Shown: positions 35,149 to 46,170, numbered from the stretch's first letter. The stretch is 64,000 nt of DNA from Bacillus solimangrovi (GCF_001742425.1 NZ_MJEH01000022.1:1-64000), one strand, 5' to 3'. Program-made: numbers and translations. Notes: generated from the letters alone by a model not told the origin.

Positions 35149-35867
35149 TGCTTCCAATCGAACTTAAGATTTTAAAATACTATTTCTTTGATCAATTTCT
35201 TTTTAAATACAAAGTAAAAAAAGCAAGCGATTCAATCGTATATCATAAAATTTCTCAACATCTTAAAACATACGTTCATTGTAAACAATTTAGCGAACAT
35301 ACCGAGCTTTCAGATTGTTCATTTACAATTTTCGATTTGGAAACTACAGGTTTTCTTCCAGAATTAGGAAATGAAATTATTTCAATTGGAGCTGTAAAAA
35401 TAGAGAAATGCGAAGTACAATATGATGACACCTTTTATAAAGTATTAAGACCTTTACAACCTGTCACATCACATACTAAACAATTGACAGGGTTAAAAGG
35501 GGTTGATTTCAAACTAGGTGTGAGCTTTCCACAAGGTATTTATGAGTTTTTGCAATTTTGTAGTGAAAGTGTACTAGTAGCACATCCTGCAACATTTGAC
35601 ATTCCATTTTTACAAAAATCAATAACTAATTGGAAACTACCTTCAATCTCACCAACATATATCGATTCGTTTGCGATCGCTAATTTTCTACACGGCTCAA
35701 AGCGGAATTATCTTGACTCCCTTGTTAAACACTATCATATTGAAAAGAGAATACGTCATCACGCCTTAAACGATGCACTGATGACAGCTGAAGTATTTGT
35801 ACATTTATTACATGAATGTCAACAAAGATCTTTGAACACTTTAGGTGATTTAAAAAAATTAGTTTAG
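35148..35867 (+). CDS. DnaQ-like 3'-5' exonuclease
   Basis: 239 residues, overlapping the DUF294 gene by one base. A 55-residue N-terminal extension precedes a DEDDh exonuclease domain: FDLETTG (Exo I), AHPATFDIPFL (Exo II) and HHALNDALMTAEVF (Exo III with catalytic H and D). The Exo II asparagine of the common AHNxxFD is replaced by proline. Homologous to the proofreading subunit of DNA polymerase III, but its pairing with DUF294 suggests a regulatory or nucleotide-turnover role instead of replication. Confidence 0.88.
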   Translation: MLPIELKILKYYFFDQFLFKYKVKKASDSIVYHKISQHLKTYVHCKQFSEHTELSDCSFTIFDLETTGFLPELGNEIISIGAVKIEKCEVQYDDTFYKVLRPLQPVTSHTKQLTGLKGVDFKLGVSFPQGIYEFLQFCSESVLVAHPATFDIPFLQKSITNWKLPSISPTYIDSFAIANFLHGSKRNYLDSLVKHYHIEKRIRHHALNDALMTAEVFVHLLHECQQRSLNTLGDLKKLV

Positions 35868-35871
35868 AAAC

Positions 35872-35910
35872 GACAATGTGCTGACAGTCTATCTGTCAGC
35901 ACTTTGTTGT
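35872..35910. terminator. Bidirectional terminator between convergent genes
   Basis: GTGCTGACAG (35878-35887) pairs with CTGTCAGCAC (35893-35902), extended by flanking ACAA / TTGT. It lies between the exonuclease gene and the last codons of the convergent flavoprotein gene. Confidence 0.75.
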
Positions 35911-36821
35911 TTCCAATCTTCTTCAATAAGCTCCGCATTTATTACTTCAGCAGCTTCAAGACCTTCATACCCTGCCTTCATAACACCTGAAAAAATATTC
36001 TTAGCGTCACCAATAATATATATTCCATAAATGTTTGTTTTACCGTGTCTCTCAGTTTCAAATGCCCTTTTCTCATTTAATTTAATTCCTAATTTTGAAG
36101 GAAGAGCTGTTGCCTGCTCGATATCAATATGTTGGATAAATAAAACTTGCCTAGCTATCGTTGACCCATCATCAAGAACAATTTCTTGTAACATTCTTTC
36201 CTTGTTTTGAAAAGCTTGGATAGGTTTTTTAATTACTTGAATCCCATGTAAATTCAAATCTTGCTCTTGTTCAAATGTCAATCCTGACTGACCATTTGTA
36301 AACAAGATTGTATCATGGCTCCAATTTGAAATTTCTTTCGTATAATCGTACATTTTATTCGTACTACCAAGAACAGCAAACGGTTTATTTCGATGCTCCC
36401 AACCATCACAATAAGGACATAAAAAAGCAGAATATCCATAAATATCTTCAAATCCAACAATAGGTGGATATTTATCCTTCACACCAGTAGAAAAAATAAC
36501 TTTTCTTACATTAAAAACATCGTTTTTCATTGTCAAAATTTCAAAATGATTATTAGTGTTATTAATATCTATAGCTACATCGCTTTTATATATGATATTA
36601 TTGTATTTTTCTAATTGAGTTTGAGCAATTTGTCGTATCTGTGCAGGTTTGACACTGTCTTGTGTAAGAAATCCATGTGATTCATATGTAACTCGATTTC
36701 GAGGTTTCCCTTCATCTATTAATAACACTCTGCGATTTGCACGACCTAATATAAGTGCTGCAGATAACCCTGCTGGACCACCACCAATTATCGCAACATC
36801 AAAATAATTTGCAACTTTCAT
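35889..36821 (-). CDS. Thioredoxin reductase-like FAD/NAD(P) oxidoreductase
   Basis: 310 residues, GGGGAGG ahead of the ATG. The FAD-binding GGGPAGLSAALILGRANRRVLLID starts at residue 13 and a redox pair CPYC is in AFLCPYCDGWEHR (about 135). The NAD(P)-binding region lacks a perfect GxGxxA (it reads LGSTNKM), and the FAD-binding GDAKN is near the end. This arrangement belongs to TrxB-like flavoproteins of the type often paired with non-thioredoxin partners. Substrate unknown; no thioredoxin gene adjacent. Confidence 0.88.
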   Translation of the reverse strand: MKVANYFDVAIIGGGPAGLSAALILGRANRRVLLIDEGKPRNRVTYESHGFLTQDSVKPAQIRQIAQTQLEKYNNIIYKSDVAIDINNTNNHFEILTMKNDVFNVRKVIFSTGVKDKYPPIVGFEDIYGYSAFLCPYCDGWEHRNKPFAVLGSTNKMYDYTKEISNWSHDTILFTNGQSGLTFEQEQDLNLHGIQVIKKPIQAFQNKERMLQEIVLDDGSTIARQVLFIQHIDIEQATALPSKLGIKLNEKRAFETERHGKTNIYGIYIIGDAKNIFSGVMKAGYEGLEAAEVINAELIEEDWKQQSADR

Positions 36822-37057
36822 AGCTTACCTCCCCTTCCTTACAAAGCCCTTTTCTATATCTTTGTCGTTCTTACATGTATTATTCATAAATTCAAAAAGG
36901 TAAACCCTTATATTTCTATCATTTGTTGCTCACTTTATACGTGTACTAATTGTTAATTGAATAAATCGTTAATATGAATAAATTCACAAATATCTTTATA
37001 ATTTTTCACTAACGAAATCCAAACTAATCATTCGACATTACTAACTTTTATATATAA

Positions 37058-37097
37058 AAAAATGCTTAGGTAGTAACATTTACTACCTAAGCATTTT
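37058..37097 (-). terminator. Terminator of the ydjO-like gene
   Basis: AATGCTTAGGTAGTA (37061-37075) pairs with TACTACCTAAGCATT (37081-37095), with T runs on both sides. Confidence 0.85.
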
Positions 37098-37101
37098 ACA
37101 G

Positions 37102-37311
37102 TTATTTTTTTTCATGAAACATACTATTATTTTCAACAACTTGTAACTCTTTCGTTGTCATTTGCATTTCACTGTGACAAATTGGACAAGAAGGAATTTC
37201 TTCGCTTTTAAAATTATCTCTTACCCAACAATTACATTCATTAGAAGTACATTCCCAAATCTTTGTCTCTTCTGTTTTAATCTCTTCTTGATTTTTTCGA
37301 CCGAAAGCCAT
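37102..37311 (-). CDS. ydjO: YdjO-family (cold-inducible-type) zinc-ribbon protein
   Basis: 69 residues from ATG at 37311 (GAGGGG nine bases ahead; the upstream in-frame start at 37320 lies closer to it). It has a cysteine set WECTSNECNCWVRDNF and SCPICHSEM, resembling a zinc ribbon, with the family sequence TKELQVVENN toward the end. The family is described in Bacillus as cold-inducible; no activity is known. Confidence 0.8.
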   Translation of the reverse strand: MAFGRKNQEEIKTEETKIWECTSNECNCWVRDNFKSEEIPSCPICHSEMQMTTKELQVVENNSMFHEKK

Positions 37312-37685
37312 GTCAATCAACCCCTCATTATGTAGTAAATATCGTAATACTTTCTTCTATACCTTGTATTTCATTAGTATTAAAAATTGAAAGAGCACTC
37401 ATTTCAATCCACTTTATCCCTATCGTTAAGATGTATAATAAGTAAAAAAATCACATATGATAGAACCGTCACTCAGGTTGGCTACTTCATATCATATGTG
37501 ATTTGTGTTAATTTATGAACACATCTTATTTTCTAAAATTATACATTACCGTTTTTCAATTGTCAAATAAGCTTATTAACCCTTATTTTCATCATTTCAA
37601 AATACCGTATAGTGAGTTCTTTTTACCTATATAATAGACGATAAAAACAACCATAGTGGTAAGGCATAGCTTATTTCAACACTTA
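37312..37685. other. Non-coding stretch with a long hairpin
   Basis: Contains only the hairpin at 37448-37504, annotated separately, and AT-rich sequence. Confidence 0.4.
37448..37504 (-). terminator. Long-loop hairpin, probable terminator of the cupredoxin gene
   Basis: AAATCACATATGAT (37448-37461) pairs perfectly with ATCATATGTGATTT (37491-37504) around a 29-base loop. On the minus strand it is followed by a T run, about 180 bases after the cupredoxin gene. The large loop is unusual, so another role is possible. Confidence 0.55.
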
Positions 37686-38096
37686 TTATTCTACTATAAG
37701 AGTAGAATACATAAGTTTGTGTTCTTTTCCTCCACATTTAGTAGCACAATGGATTTCATATTCCCCTGGCTCAAGATTGACAATTCCACTTTCACCATCA
37801 AATACTTCTACAAACACATTTTTCTTTTGCTCTTCACCAAACGGTCTAATTTTGATGCCGTGAATTCCTTCTTCATCTGTATAGTTAATCGTTACATCCT
37901 CATTTGCAGGAATCGTATAAGTATCTTGATCAAAACTCCAATTCACACCAGTTATATTTAATTCGTTATTCGTATTTTGTATAGGAACATTTTCCTCTTT
38001 GTTTGAACCTTCCTTTAAATTATCATTTGTACTACATGCTGCTAAAATTGAAGCTGTAATTAATAGTGTTGCTACCCTGACAACATACTTTTTCAT
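37686..38096 (-). CDS. Cupredoxin-domain lipoprotein with CuA-like motif
   Basis: 136 residues. Lipoprotein signal with L-A-A-C21, a polar linker, then a beta-rich cupredoxin domain. Candidate copper ligands are H79 and the C-terminal C117-ATK-C121-GGKE-H126-KL-M129. CuA centres of cytochrome oxidase subunit II use C-x3-C-x3-H-x2-M; here the second cysteine to histidine gap is one residue longer. It may be an electron carrier or copper chaperone on the outer face of the membrane. It is not linked to the oxidase genes at the end of the window. Confidence 0.85.
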   Translation of the reverse strand: MKKYVVRVATLLITASILAACSTNDNLKEGSNKEENVPIQNTNNELNITGVNWSFDQDTYTIPANEDVTINYTDEEGIHGIKIRPFGEEQKKNVFVEVFDGESGIVNLEPGEYEIHCATKCGGKEHKLMYSTLIVE

Positions 38097-38446
38097 AGAT
38101 ATGCCTCCAATTGTGTTGTATTTCTGACTGTAATTGCTACATTCACAATTTTATAATCCTTATACACTTCAATTTTGTGATTATTTTCACAAAATAAAAC
38201 CCGAGTGTTTGCAATAACCATCATTATAGCACTAGTATTCTTATATATTTCACCAAGTTAGTGATTGTTTGTTACAATCACGTGAATCCTACTGAGCTAT
38301 TACAATATTTTAAAATAAACTCTATCAAAATAATAAACTAATCTTATATTATACTTAATTGCTTTAAGGTTATCTTATATTTTCATACATACCATTTTGT
38401 AGAAGTCATATTATTAAAACAAGGATTGAAGAAGGTGAGGATAAAT
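38097..38446. other. Divergent intergenic region
   Basis: Between the cupredoxin and SIMPL genes. A small palindrome GTGATTGT-TTGTT-ACAATCAC lies at about 38262-38282 and could be an operator. No gene seen. Confidence 0.4.
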
Positions 38447-39085
38447 ATGATTTCGAAACCAAAAACTATTACCACACTTCATACTACTGGTATAGGAACA
38501 GTATATGTAGTTCCAAATCAAGCAATTGTAACCTTAGGTGTTATTACTGAGGGAACCAGCTTAACGGATGCTCAAAATGAAAATTCGCGTCTCACAAATA
38601 ATGTGATAAATGGCTTAGGAAAATTAGGCATTCCGAACAATAATATTCAAACATCAAATTATCGAATTTATCCAAAGTATGATTATAAAGATGGAATTCA
38701 AATTTTCCAAGGCTTTACTGTAACACATTTATTAAAAATTACTGTAGATGAGATTGACAAAACAGGACTAGTCGTTGATACATCAGTTAAACAGGGTGCT
38801 AATCAAGTAACAAATATTCAACTTACTATTTCAAACGAAGATTGGTATTATCAAGAGGCATTATCAAAAGCTGTTTGTAATGCGCAATATGAGGCAAATG
38901 TGATTGCTAGAACGATCGGAATATTATTAAATCCGGTACCTCATAAAGTCACAGAGATCTCAAATTCACCAACACCTTATCCCAGTTCTCGTGTCCTCTC
39001 TGCTACAAGTGAAACGACACCGATCAGCACAGGCCAAATAAAAATCGATGCATCTGTAAAAGCAGATTTTTTTGCGTATTGTTAA
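38447..39085 (+). CDS. SIMPL-domain (DUF541) protein
   Basis: 212 residues from ATG at 38447, with GGTGAGG upstream. The fold is recognised from GTVYVVPNQAIVTLGVITEG, LGKLGIPNNNIQTSNYRIYPKYDYKDG and FQGFTVTHLLKITVDEIDKTGLVVDTSVKQGANQVTNIQLTIS, the common SIMPL layout, and the YQEALSKAVCNAQYEANVIA helix. There is no signal peptide, in contrast to many exported members. Function unclear; related proteins are linked to stress resistance. Confidence 0.82.
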   Translation: MISKPKTITTLHTTGIGTVYVVPNQAIVTLGVITEGTSLTDAQNENSRLTNNVINGLGKLGIPNNNIQTSNYRIYPKYDYKDGIQIFQGFTVTHLLKITVDEIDKTGLVVDTSVKQGANQVTNIQLTISNEDWYYQEALSKAVCNAQYEANVIARTIGILLNPVPHKVTEISNSPTPYPSSRVLSATSETTPISTGQIKIDASVKADFFAYC

Positions 39086-39194
39086 TAGAGATTATCAATA
39101 GCGACTGATTAACTATGAATATGACCTTCGTTAAGGGAATTTTTTTACACAGACATAGACATTGCACTTCATTAATAGTTAGCAATATTTTCAT

Positions 39195-39238
39195 AAAAAA
39201 GAGGTTGCGCATTTATAATCATAACTTTGCAACCTCTG
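39195..39238 (-). terminator. Terminator of the U32 peptidase gene
   Basis: AGAGGTTGC (39200-39208) pairs with GCAACCTCT (39229-39237). On the minus strand it is followed by a T run, directly after the U32 gene. Confidence 0.8.
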
Positions 39239-39248
39239 TTAAGTGTAT

Positions 39249-41729
39249 TTAATTAATTAATTGACCTCGTGTAACCCCTAGTTGATTAGTTGCCTTCAAC
39301 TTGCGCCATACACTTGTACCATCACGCTTCCCTTCAAGCGCTTCTTTGTACAAATTGATCACTTCTTCAACTTTTTCTCCACTTTCTTCAAGGAATTCAA
39401 TACGATAATTTTGTACTCCTAATTCCTTGAAGTTTGTAATATATTCTGCTCCCGACTGTTCAATCGCATTATATACTGTATTCCGACATCCAATATCAAC
39501 TCGAACAGGATGGGACATACCAATACGGTCTTGTAATGATACTCGATGTTCTTCACACGGTCTACCACAATTCGTATAATCTGTACCTTCACTCAAAAAT
39601 GTGCAATATACACAATGTTCTGTATGGAACATCGGTAAGTGTTGGTGAATTACCATCTCAATCTTATCACTTTGTGCTACTTCTAACATATCTACGACTT
39701 GTTGTATGTTTAGATCATAAGATGGTGTAACACGCTTTAAACCACGTTCTAAAAACAAATCAACTGCTCGATGATTTGCAATATTTAGTGAAAAGTCGCC
39801 AATCAGTGGAATATTTAAATTTTTCGTTGTAAAGTACTGAACTGCACCTAAACTACGAACAAGAATAGCATCTGGGTTTGATTTCAACATACCATTTAAA
39901 ATCCCGTTTTCTCCAGGCATATGAATTCGTGGAGTAGCAAGTGCAATTTGCTTTCCATATTGATGGGCTTTCTCTACTGCTTGCGGATAATCCGTCGTAA
40001 ATTCAAAGTCTGCATAGATCCATGTTATATCTGTTTTACACGCCGCTTCAATTTGTTCCATCGAACGGCACAATGGGATTAAGTTAGGTTGTGTTATTGG
40101 CTCTATCTGTTTTACTTCTGATCGATTAGTGTCAACTGCATTTTTCGTATACTGACGAGGTTGCTGTCTTAACTCTAATAATTGCTCCACAGCTTCTCGA
40201 CGTATTCTGTTTAATTCCTTAACCGGAACAATAACTTCTCCATTCAAGTCACTCTCAATTGTATCTAATTCAAATAGTGTGCCACCTAAACGTCCAAATT
40301 GCTCACCTAAATATTGTAACGTTAACGGTCGTTTCATCGCTTGTTCTAATTCCTTGCTCGATTGAACAGTAACTATATTTCCGTTTGTAGCATCCGTCCA
40401 TTTACTAGTTAATAGTTGACCAACTTCTCCACTTACATGCACTTGAAGTGGGAACAGATGGTGAGCTTGCTCAACTTCATACGTTTTTCGAAGGCGATTA
40501 TTTAATTCCTGATCACTTGTTTTCCATATTTTATCTCCGATATGAACTTTCGTTAAGTTTACATCATGTCGACCAAGTACAATCTCGATCTTACCTCCAC
40601 TTACTTCGCCATCAACTTTATTACCTTTTTTCCTTAAGTCATATACACGTCCGCCCTCTTCCTTCTGATCTGGACGGCCAGCATCAAAAACAATTCCATC
40701 TCCACGTTTAAGAGGTGCTTCAATTTCACATAAAATTGCGTCCTTTAAAACTTTCTTAACTGTTCCAAGATAGACACCTCGACTCTTCGGATATGTGCCA
40801 TCCAATAGTTCTTTATTATTCGTCCCTTTCAAGAAACCGTATGTGAAACCACGACTGAAACTTTGTTGTAATTCCCTAATTTCTTCAGTTGAAGGACTAT
40901 AACCTGAATCCATGAAATACTCATCAATTGCTTTACGATATTTACTTACAACATTCGCAACATATTCTGGTGATTTCAATCGCCCTTCAATTTTAAATGA
41001 ATACACACCTGCTTCAATTAACTCTGGCACAATTTCTAATGCTGCTAAGTCCTTCGGAGATAAAACATATGAGATATCACCCATTTCCTTCACTTCACCA
41101 TCAACTTCCAAATCGTATGGCAATCGACAGGCTTGGGCACATTCTCCGCGATTCGCAGATCTTCCGCCCCACATTTCAGATGTTAAACATTGACCAGAAT
41201 ATGATACACATAATGCACCATGAACAAATACTTCTAATGGAACGTTTGATTTTTCAGCGATCTTCTTAATATGTTTCTCATTATTCTCACGACCAAGTAC
41301 AACAACACTTAAATCATGTGGTTTCAAAAACTCAACTGCCTCTGGGGAAGTTACGGTCATTTGAGTTGAACCATGAATCGGAAAATCAGGTGATATTTCT
41401 CTTATCAGTTGTACAATACCCATATCTTGAACAATTAGTGCATCTACTCCTGCATCCATACATGCTTCAATTAACACTCTCGCTTCGTCAAGCTCATTCT
41501 CAAACACTAAAATATTAAACGTTACATAACCACGAACGCCATACTTATGCAAATATGCCATAATATCAGGAAGTTCATCCATTTGAAAGTTCTTCGCTCG
41601 CACACGAGCATTATATTTATCAACACCGAAGTAGACTGCATCAGCACCGTTTGCAACAGCAGCACGTAAACACTCCCAATTACCAGCAGGGGCTAATAGC
41701 TCTACACTCTTTTGCTTAGTTAATTTCAA
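39249..41729 (-). CDS. Large U32-family protein with DUF3656 (RlhA-like)
   Basis: 826 residues from a TTG start. N-terminal U32 core (VELLAPAGNWECLRAAVANGADAVYFG, VHGALCVSYSGQCLTSEMWGGRSANRGECAQACRLPYDL with conserved cysteines, YSFKIEGRLKSPEYV), then a DUF3656-like middle and a C-terminal region with a second cysteine set (HTEHCVYCTFLSEGTDYTNCGRPCEEH). U32 proteins of this kind modify RNA (for example RlhA hydroxylates 23S rRNA C2501, TrhP acts on tRNA) with an iron-sulfur centre. It is not a real peptidase. Length matches the large Firmicutes form. Confidence 0.88.
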   Translation of the reverse strand: MKLTKQKSVELLAPAGNWECLRAAVANGADAVYFGVDKYNARVRAKNFQMDELPDIMAYLHKYGVRGYVTFNILVFENELDEARVLIEACMDAGVDALIVQDMGIVQLIREISPDFPIHGSTQMTVTSPEAVEFLKPHDLSVVVLGRENNEKHIKKIAEKSNVPLEVFVHGALCVSYSGQCLTSEMWGGRSANRGECAQACRLPYDLEVDGEVKEMGDISYVLSPKDLAALEIVPELIEAGVYSFKIEGRLKSPEYVANVVSKYRKAIDEYFMDSGYSPSTEEIRELQQSFSRGFTYGFLKGTNNKELLDGTYPKSRGVYLGTVKKVLKDAILCEIEAPLKRGDGIVFDAGRPDQKEEGGRVYDLRKKGNKVDGEVSGGKIEIVLGRHDVNLTKVHIGDKIWKTSDQELNNRLRKTYEVEQAHHLFPLQVHVSGEVGQLLTSKWTDATNGNIVTVQSSKELEQAMKRPLTLQYLGEQFGRLGGTLFELDTIESDLNGEVIVPVKELNRIRREAVEQLLELRQQPRQYTKNAVDTNRSEVKQIEPITQPNLIPLCRSMEQIEAACKTDITWIYADFEFTTDYPQAVEKAHQYGKQIALATPRIHMPGENGILNGMLKSNPDAILVRSLGAVQYFTTKNLNIPLIGDFSLNIANHRAVDLFLERGLKRVTPSYDLNIQQVVDMLEVAQSDKIEMVIHQHLPMFHTEHCVYCTFLSEGTDYTNCGRPCEEHRVSLQDRIGMSHPVRVDIGCRNTVYNAIEQSGAEYITNFKELGVQNYRIEFLEESGEKVEEVINLYKEALEGKRDGTSVWRKLKATNQLGVTRGQLIN

Positions 41730-43715
<1,986 letters not shown>

Positions 43716-43717
<2 letters not shown>

Positions 43718-43762
43718 AAAGATGAGCGGATAGCTGTACTTCAGCTTTCCGCTCATCTCATT
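43716..43762. terminator. Bidirectional terminator between ABC-F and RpoA-CTD genes
   Basis: AGATGAGCGGA (43720-43730) pairs with TCCGCTCATCT (43748-43758), with an inner AGCTG / CAGCT extension. It lies between convergent genes. Confidence 0.85.
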
Positions 43763-43763
43763 A

Positions 43764-44036
43764 TTATAACCATTTTAATAGTTCCGAAAGTTCATCTATA
43801 CATTTTTCATGGATATTATGCATCCTTTGAATCTCAGCCATCGTTAAGTTACGCACTTGCCCAACCGAATGCACACCATGTTGTTTAAGTATCGTGTATG
43901 TACGAACAGTTAGTTGCATCTTCTCAATTGGCGTATCGTCTGTTAGTTTCATATGATAAATGATTTCATCTGATTCACTTCGTTGATCCCTATTGAATAG
44001 TAACATATACATCTTCTTTTTCACGGGTTTGTTCAC
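43764..44036 (-). CDS. Orphan RNA polymerase alpha C-terminal-domain protein
   Basis: 90 residues from GTG at 44036 (AGAGGGGG eight bases ahead). Residues about 35-90 match the helix-hairpin-helix alpha CTD: PIEKMQLTVRTYTILKQHGVHSVGQVRNLTMAEIQRMHNIHEKCIDELSELL, where RpoA has LSVRSYNCLKxxxI and NLGxKSLxE. Of the positions that touch DNA in RpoA, the arginine and the lysine remain, while N, C, G and S differ. The N-terminal part (MNKPVKKKMYMLLFNRDQRSE) is unrelated to RpoA. It may be a transcription accessory protein, or only share the fold. Confidence 0.75.
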   Translation of the reverse strand: MNKPVKKKMYMLLFNRDQRSESDEIIYHMKLTDDTPIEKMQLTVRTYTILKQHGVHSVGQVRNLTMAEIQRMHNIHEKCIDELSELLKWL

Positions 44037-44142
44037 TAAACTCGCCCCCTCTAATCAAACTGTAAAACCTGATCCTATTAATACCATATCTATAAATGGA
44101 AAGCAATGAATAATTTATCGAGACGACAATCATCTCATAATA

Positions 44143-44187
44143 AAAGAGTACAAACAAGAATGATAGCTTGTTGTACCCTTCTCTTTA
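44143..44187 (-). terminator. Terminator of the yojF-bshB2 operon
   Basis: AAAGAGTACAAACAAG pairs with CTTGTTGTACCCTTCTCTTT, with some bulges. T-rich on the minus side, 40 bases after the bshB2 stop. Confidence 0.65.
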
Positions 44188-44224
44188 TATTGTACTCAAA
44201 ATTATTTCGTTATAATAATCACTA

Positions 44225-44893
44225 TTATTCATGAGATAAAGGATATGTCCAGAACCTCTCAGTCTTTAACCATTCAAATAATTGTTCATCATTCACCTTT
44301 TCTCTTGATTTCACAGCGGAAGAAAGACCTGAAACTTGTGATTGATGTGCATATATTGCCTTTTTCTTCTGTTCGATTACTTCACTAACATCTCTAACTA
44401 TATCAGGATTTCCAAGTTCTTGTTCAGAGTTATGAGCAAATGCTACACCGTGAATAACAGGCCGATTATGAGCTGGCAAACGTTTAACTGCCTCGACAAC
44501 TGCACTAGCCATTGCTTCATGATCAGGATGTACACAATAATTGGGATAGAATGTTATGATTAACGATGGATTTAGTTCATCAATCGCATCTGAAACCATT
44601 TTAATGATCTTTTCTTCATCTTCAAATTCGATCGTTTTATCATGTAGACCAAGCATACGCAAATCTTCTATCCCAACAGCCTTACAAGCTTCCTGTAATT
44701 CATTTTTTCGAATTTGAGGTAGAGATTCACGGGTTGCCGTTGGCGGCTGTCCCAAATTCCTCCCCATTTCTCCTAATGTCCCACACATATATGTGACAGG
44801 TATTCCTTGCTTTCGATATAAAGCTATTGACCCAGAAACGCCAAACGCTTCATCGTCTGGATGTGGAAAAATAACGAGTACATGCCTTTCCAT
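44225..44893 (-). CDS. bshB2: Bacillithiol biosynthesis deacetylase BshB2
   Basis: 222 residues, AAGGTGG ahead of the ATG. PIG-L/LmbE fold with the zinc-binding FPHPDDEAFG (H11, D14) and the second set in NYCVHPDHEAMA. It deacetylates GlcNAc-malate to GlcN-malate in bacillithiol synthesis and may also cut bacillithiol conjugates. It follows yojF with a short gap, the same pairing as yojF-yojG in Bacillus subtilis, which supports the specific assignment. Confidence 0.93.
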   Translation of the reverse strand: MERHVLVIFPHPDDEAFGVSGSIALYRKQGIPVTYMCGTLGEMGRNLGQPPTATRESLPQIRKNELQEACKAVGIEDLRMLGLHDKTIEFEDEEKIIKMVSDAIDELNPSLIITFYPNYCVHPDHEAMASAVVEAVKRLPAHNRPVIHGVAFAHNSEQELGNPDIVRDVSEVIEQKKKAIYAHQSQVSGLSSAVKSREKVNDEQLFEWLKTERFWTYPLSHE

Positions 44894-44919
44894 TTTTGTT
44901 TACCACCTTTATGAATTAA

Positions 44920-45267
44920 TTAACCAAATCTTGTTTCACTAATTTCTAATGCGGCTGCCAACTTCCCATCAGGTCCATGTCCTGCTAGTAGAAGTCGGTT
45001 TTTATCGTCAATCTCCCAATGTGTTAAACCTTCAGCATATACCCAACCTCCATCTAACTTCAATCCAACACGGTATGGTCCTTCACCAGCGATTTTTCCA
45101 TTCGTATATGAAAGTTTGACATTACGTATAAATGCGCCTGCACTAAATGACTTTTCACCAGTAAAATTAGCATATGCTCCATTTGTCGTTTCAAGATGCA
45201 AATAAACGTCTTTATTTTGATAAGAATTAATCGCACCTTGCACTTGTTTTGTATCAATTGGCTGCAA
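44920..45267 (-). CDS. yojF: YojF family (DUF1806) protein
   Basis: 115 residues from a TTG at 45267 (AAGGAG eight bases ahead; the GTG at 45276 overlaps that site). The sequence PIDTKQVQGAINSYQNKDVYLHLETTNGAYANF, and the final DKNRLLLAGHGPDGKLAAALEISETRF, match the DUF1806 fold. No catalytic motif seen. It is paired with bshB2 and so is probably linked to bacillithiol chemistry. Confidence 0.85.
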   Translation of the reverse strand: MQPIDTKQVQGAINSYQNKDVYLHLETTNGAYANFTGEKSFSAGAFIRNVKLSYTNGKIAGEGPYRVGLKLDGGWVYAEGLTHWEIDDKNRLLLAGHGPDGKLAAALEISETRFG

Positions 45268-45373
45268 CAAGCTCACTCCTTACTTATCTACTACAATGAT
45301 TTATATCCTCATCTTACTAAAACTTCTAATCACTTGTATAATGGTCTGCTCATAATTGCTATAATTCTAAAGA

Positions 45374-45404
45374 GAAAGGTACAAACGGTGTTGTTTGTAC
45401 CTCT
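45374..45404 (-). terminator. Terminator of the SDR gene
   Basis: AGGTACAAAC (45377-45386) pairs with GTTTGTACCT (45393-45402). The minus side is T-rich. Confidence 0.75.
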
Positions 45405-45426
45405 GTATTCTCAATTCACTATCATT

Positions 45427-46170
45427 TTATTTCTTAGATGGTCTAACGATAATTTCATTTACATTTACGTATTCAGGCTGTGTAACAGCGTATGTAACTG
45501 CATTTGCAATGTCATTTGCATCTAATATTTTTCTATCTTTATTTTTTTCTTTTATGCTTTCAATCACTTGCTCATCTGTAATATGATCCGCTAGCTCAGT
45601 TTGAACAGCACCTGGTGAGATATTCGTTACACGGACACTTGTTGTCGATAACTCTTTTTCCAATCCCATTGAAATGGCACGTACCGCATACTTCGTTGCA
45701 CTATATACAACACTGGATGGAAACGTTTCATGCCCTGCAACTGATGAAACATTGACGATATGTCCCCTATCTTGCTCAAGCATTGATGGTAATGCAACAT
45801 GAATACCATATAATACTCCTTTAATATTTACATCGATCATCTGATCCCATTCATTTACTTTATCCTTACTCATGAATGATAATAACATTACACCAGCATT
45901 GTTAATATAAATATCAATGCTTCCAAACTTATTTTTTGCTTGATTATACATGTTTTCGACGTCATCTTTATTTGTAACATCTGTCTCAACAATCAATACT
46001 TGTGATGATGTTGTTTGTTCAATTTCTTCAGCTAATTTTTCTAATTTTTCTTTACGACGCGCTGCTAGTACGACATTCGCTCCTTGCTCAGCTAGCTTAG
46101 ATGCAATCGCTCTTCCGATCCCACTACTTGCACCTGTAATAATTGCTGTTTGATTTTCAAGATAACTCAT
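45427..46170 (-). CDS. Short-chain dehydrogenase/reductase
   Basis: 247 residues, TGGAGG ahead of the ATG. Classical SDR: TGASSGIG at about 13, NNAG, the catalytic S in VSSVAGH and YSATK with catalytic Y and K, then PGAVQTEL. Cofactor residues ARRKEK after the second strand favour NADP(H). Substrate unknown; the nearest relatives are broad-range aldehyde or ketone reductases. Confidence 0.92.
   Translation of the reverse strand: MSYLENQTAIITGASSGIGRAIASKLAEQGANVVLAARRKEKLEKLAEEIEQTTSSQVLIVETDVTNKDDVENMYNQAKNKFGSIDIYINNAGVMLLSFMSKDKVNEWDQMIDVNIKGVLYGIHVALPSMLEQDRGHIVNVSSVAGHETFPSSVVYSATKYAVRAISMGLEKELSTTSVRVTNISPGAVQTELADHITDEQVIESIKEKNKDRKILDANDIANAVTYAVTQPEYVNVNEIIVRPSKK

Noticed and set aside
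37448-37504. Hairpin considered as a riboswitch
   Set aside because: Only one stem and a loop without conserved blocks; the T run on the minus strand fits a terminator better.
39536-41518. Several plus-strand frames of 60-93 codons
   Set aside because: Antisense to the U32 gene, no ribosome sites, sequence without protein-like pattern.
39249-41729. U32 gene as a collagenase or secreted protease
   Set aside because: No signal peptide; cysteine sets and DUF3656 fit RNA-modifying U32 proteins.
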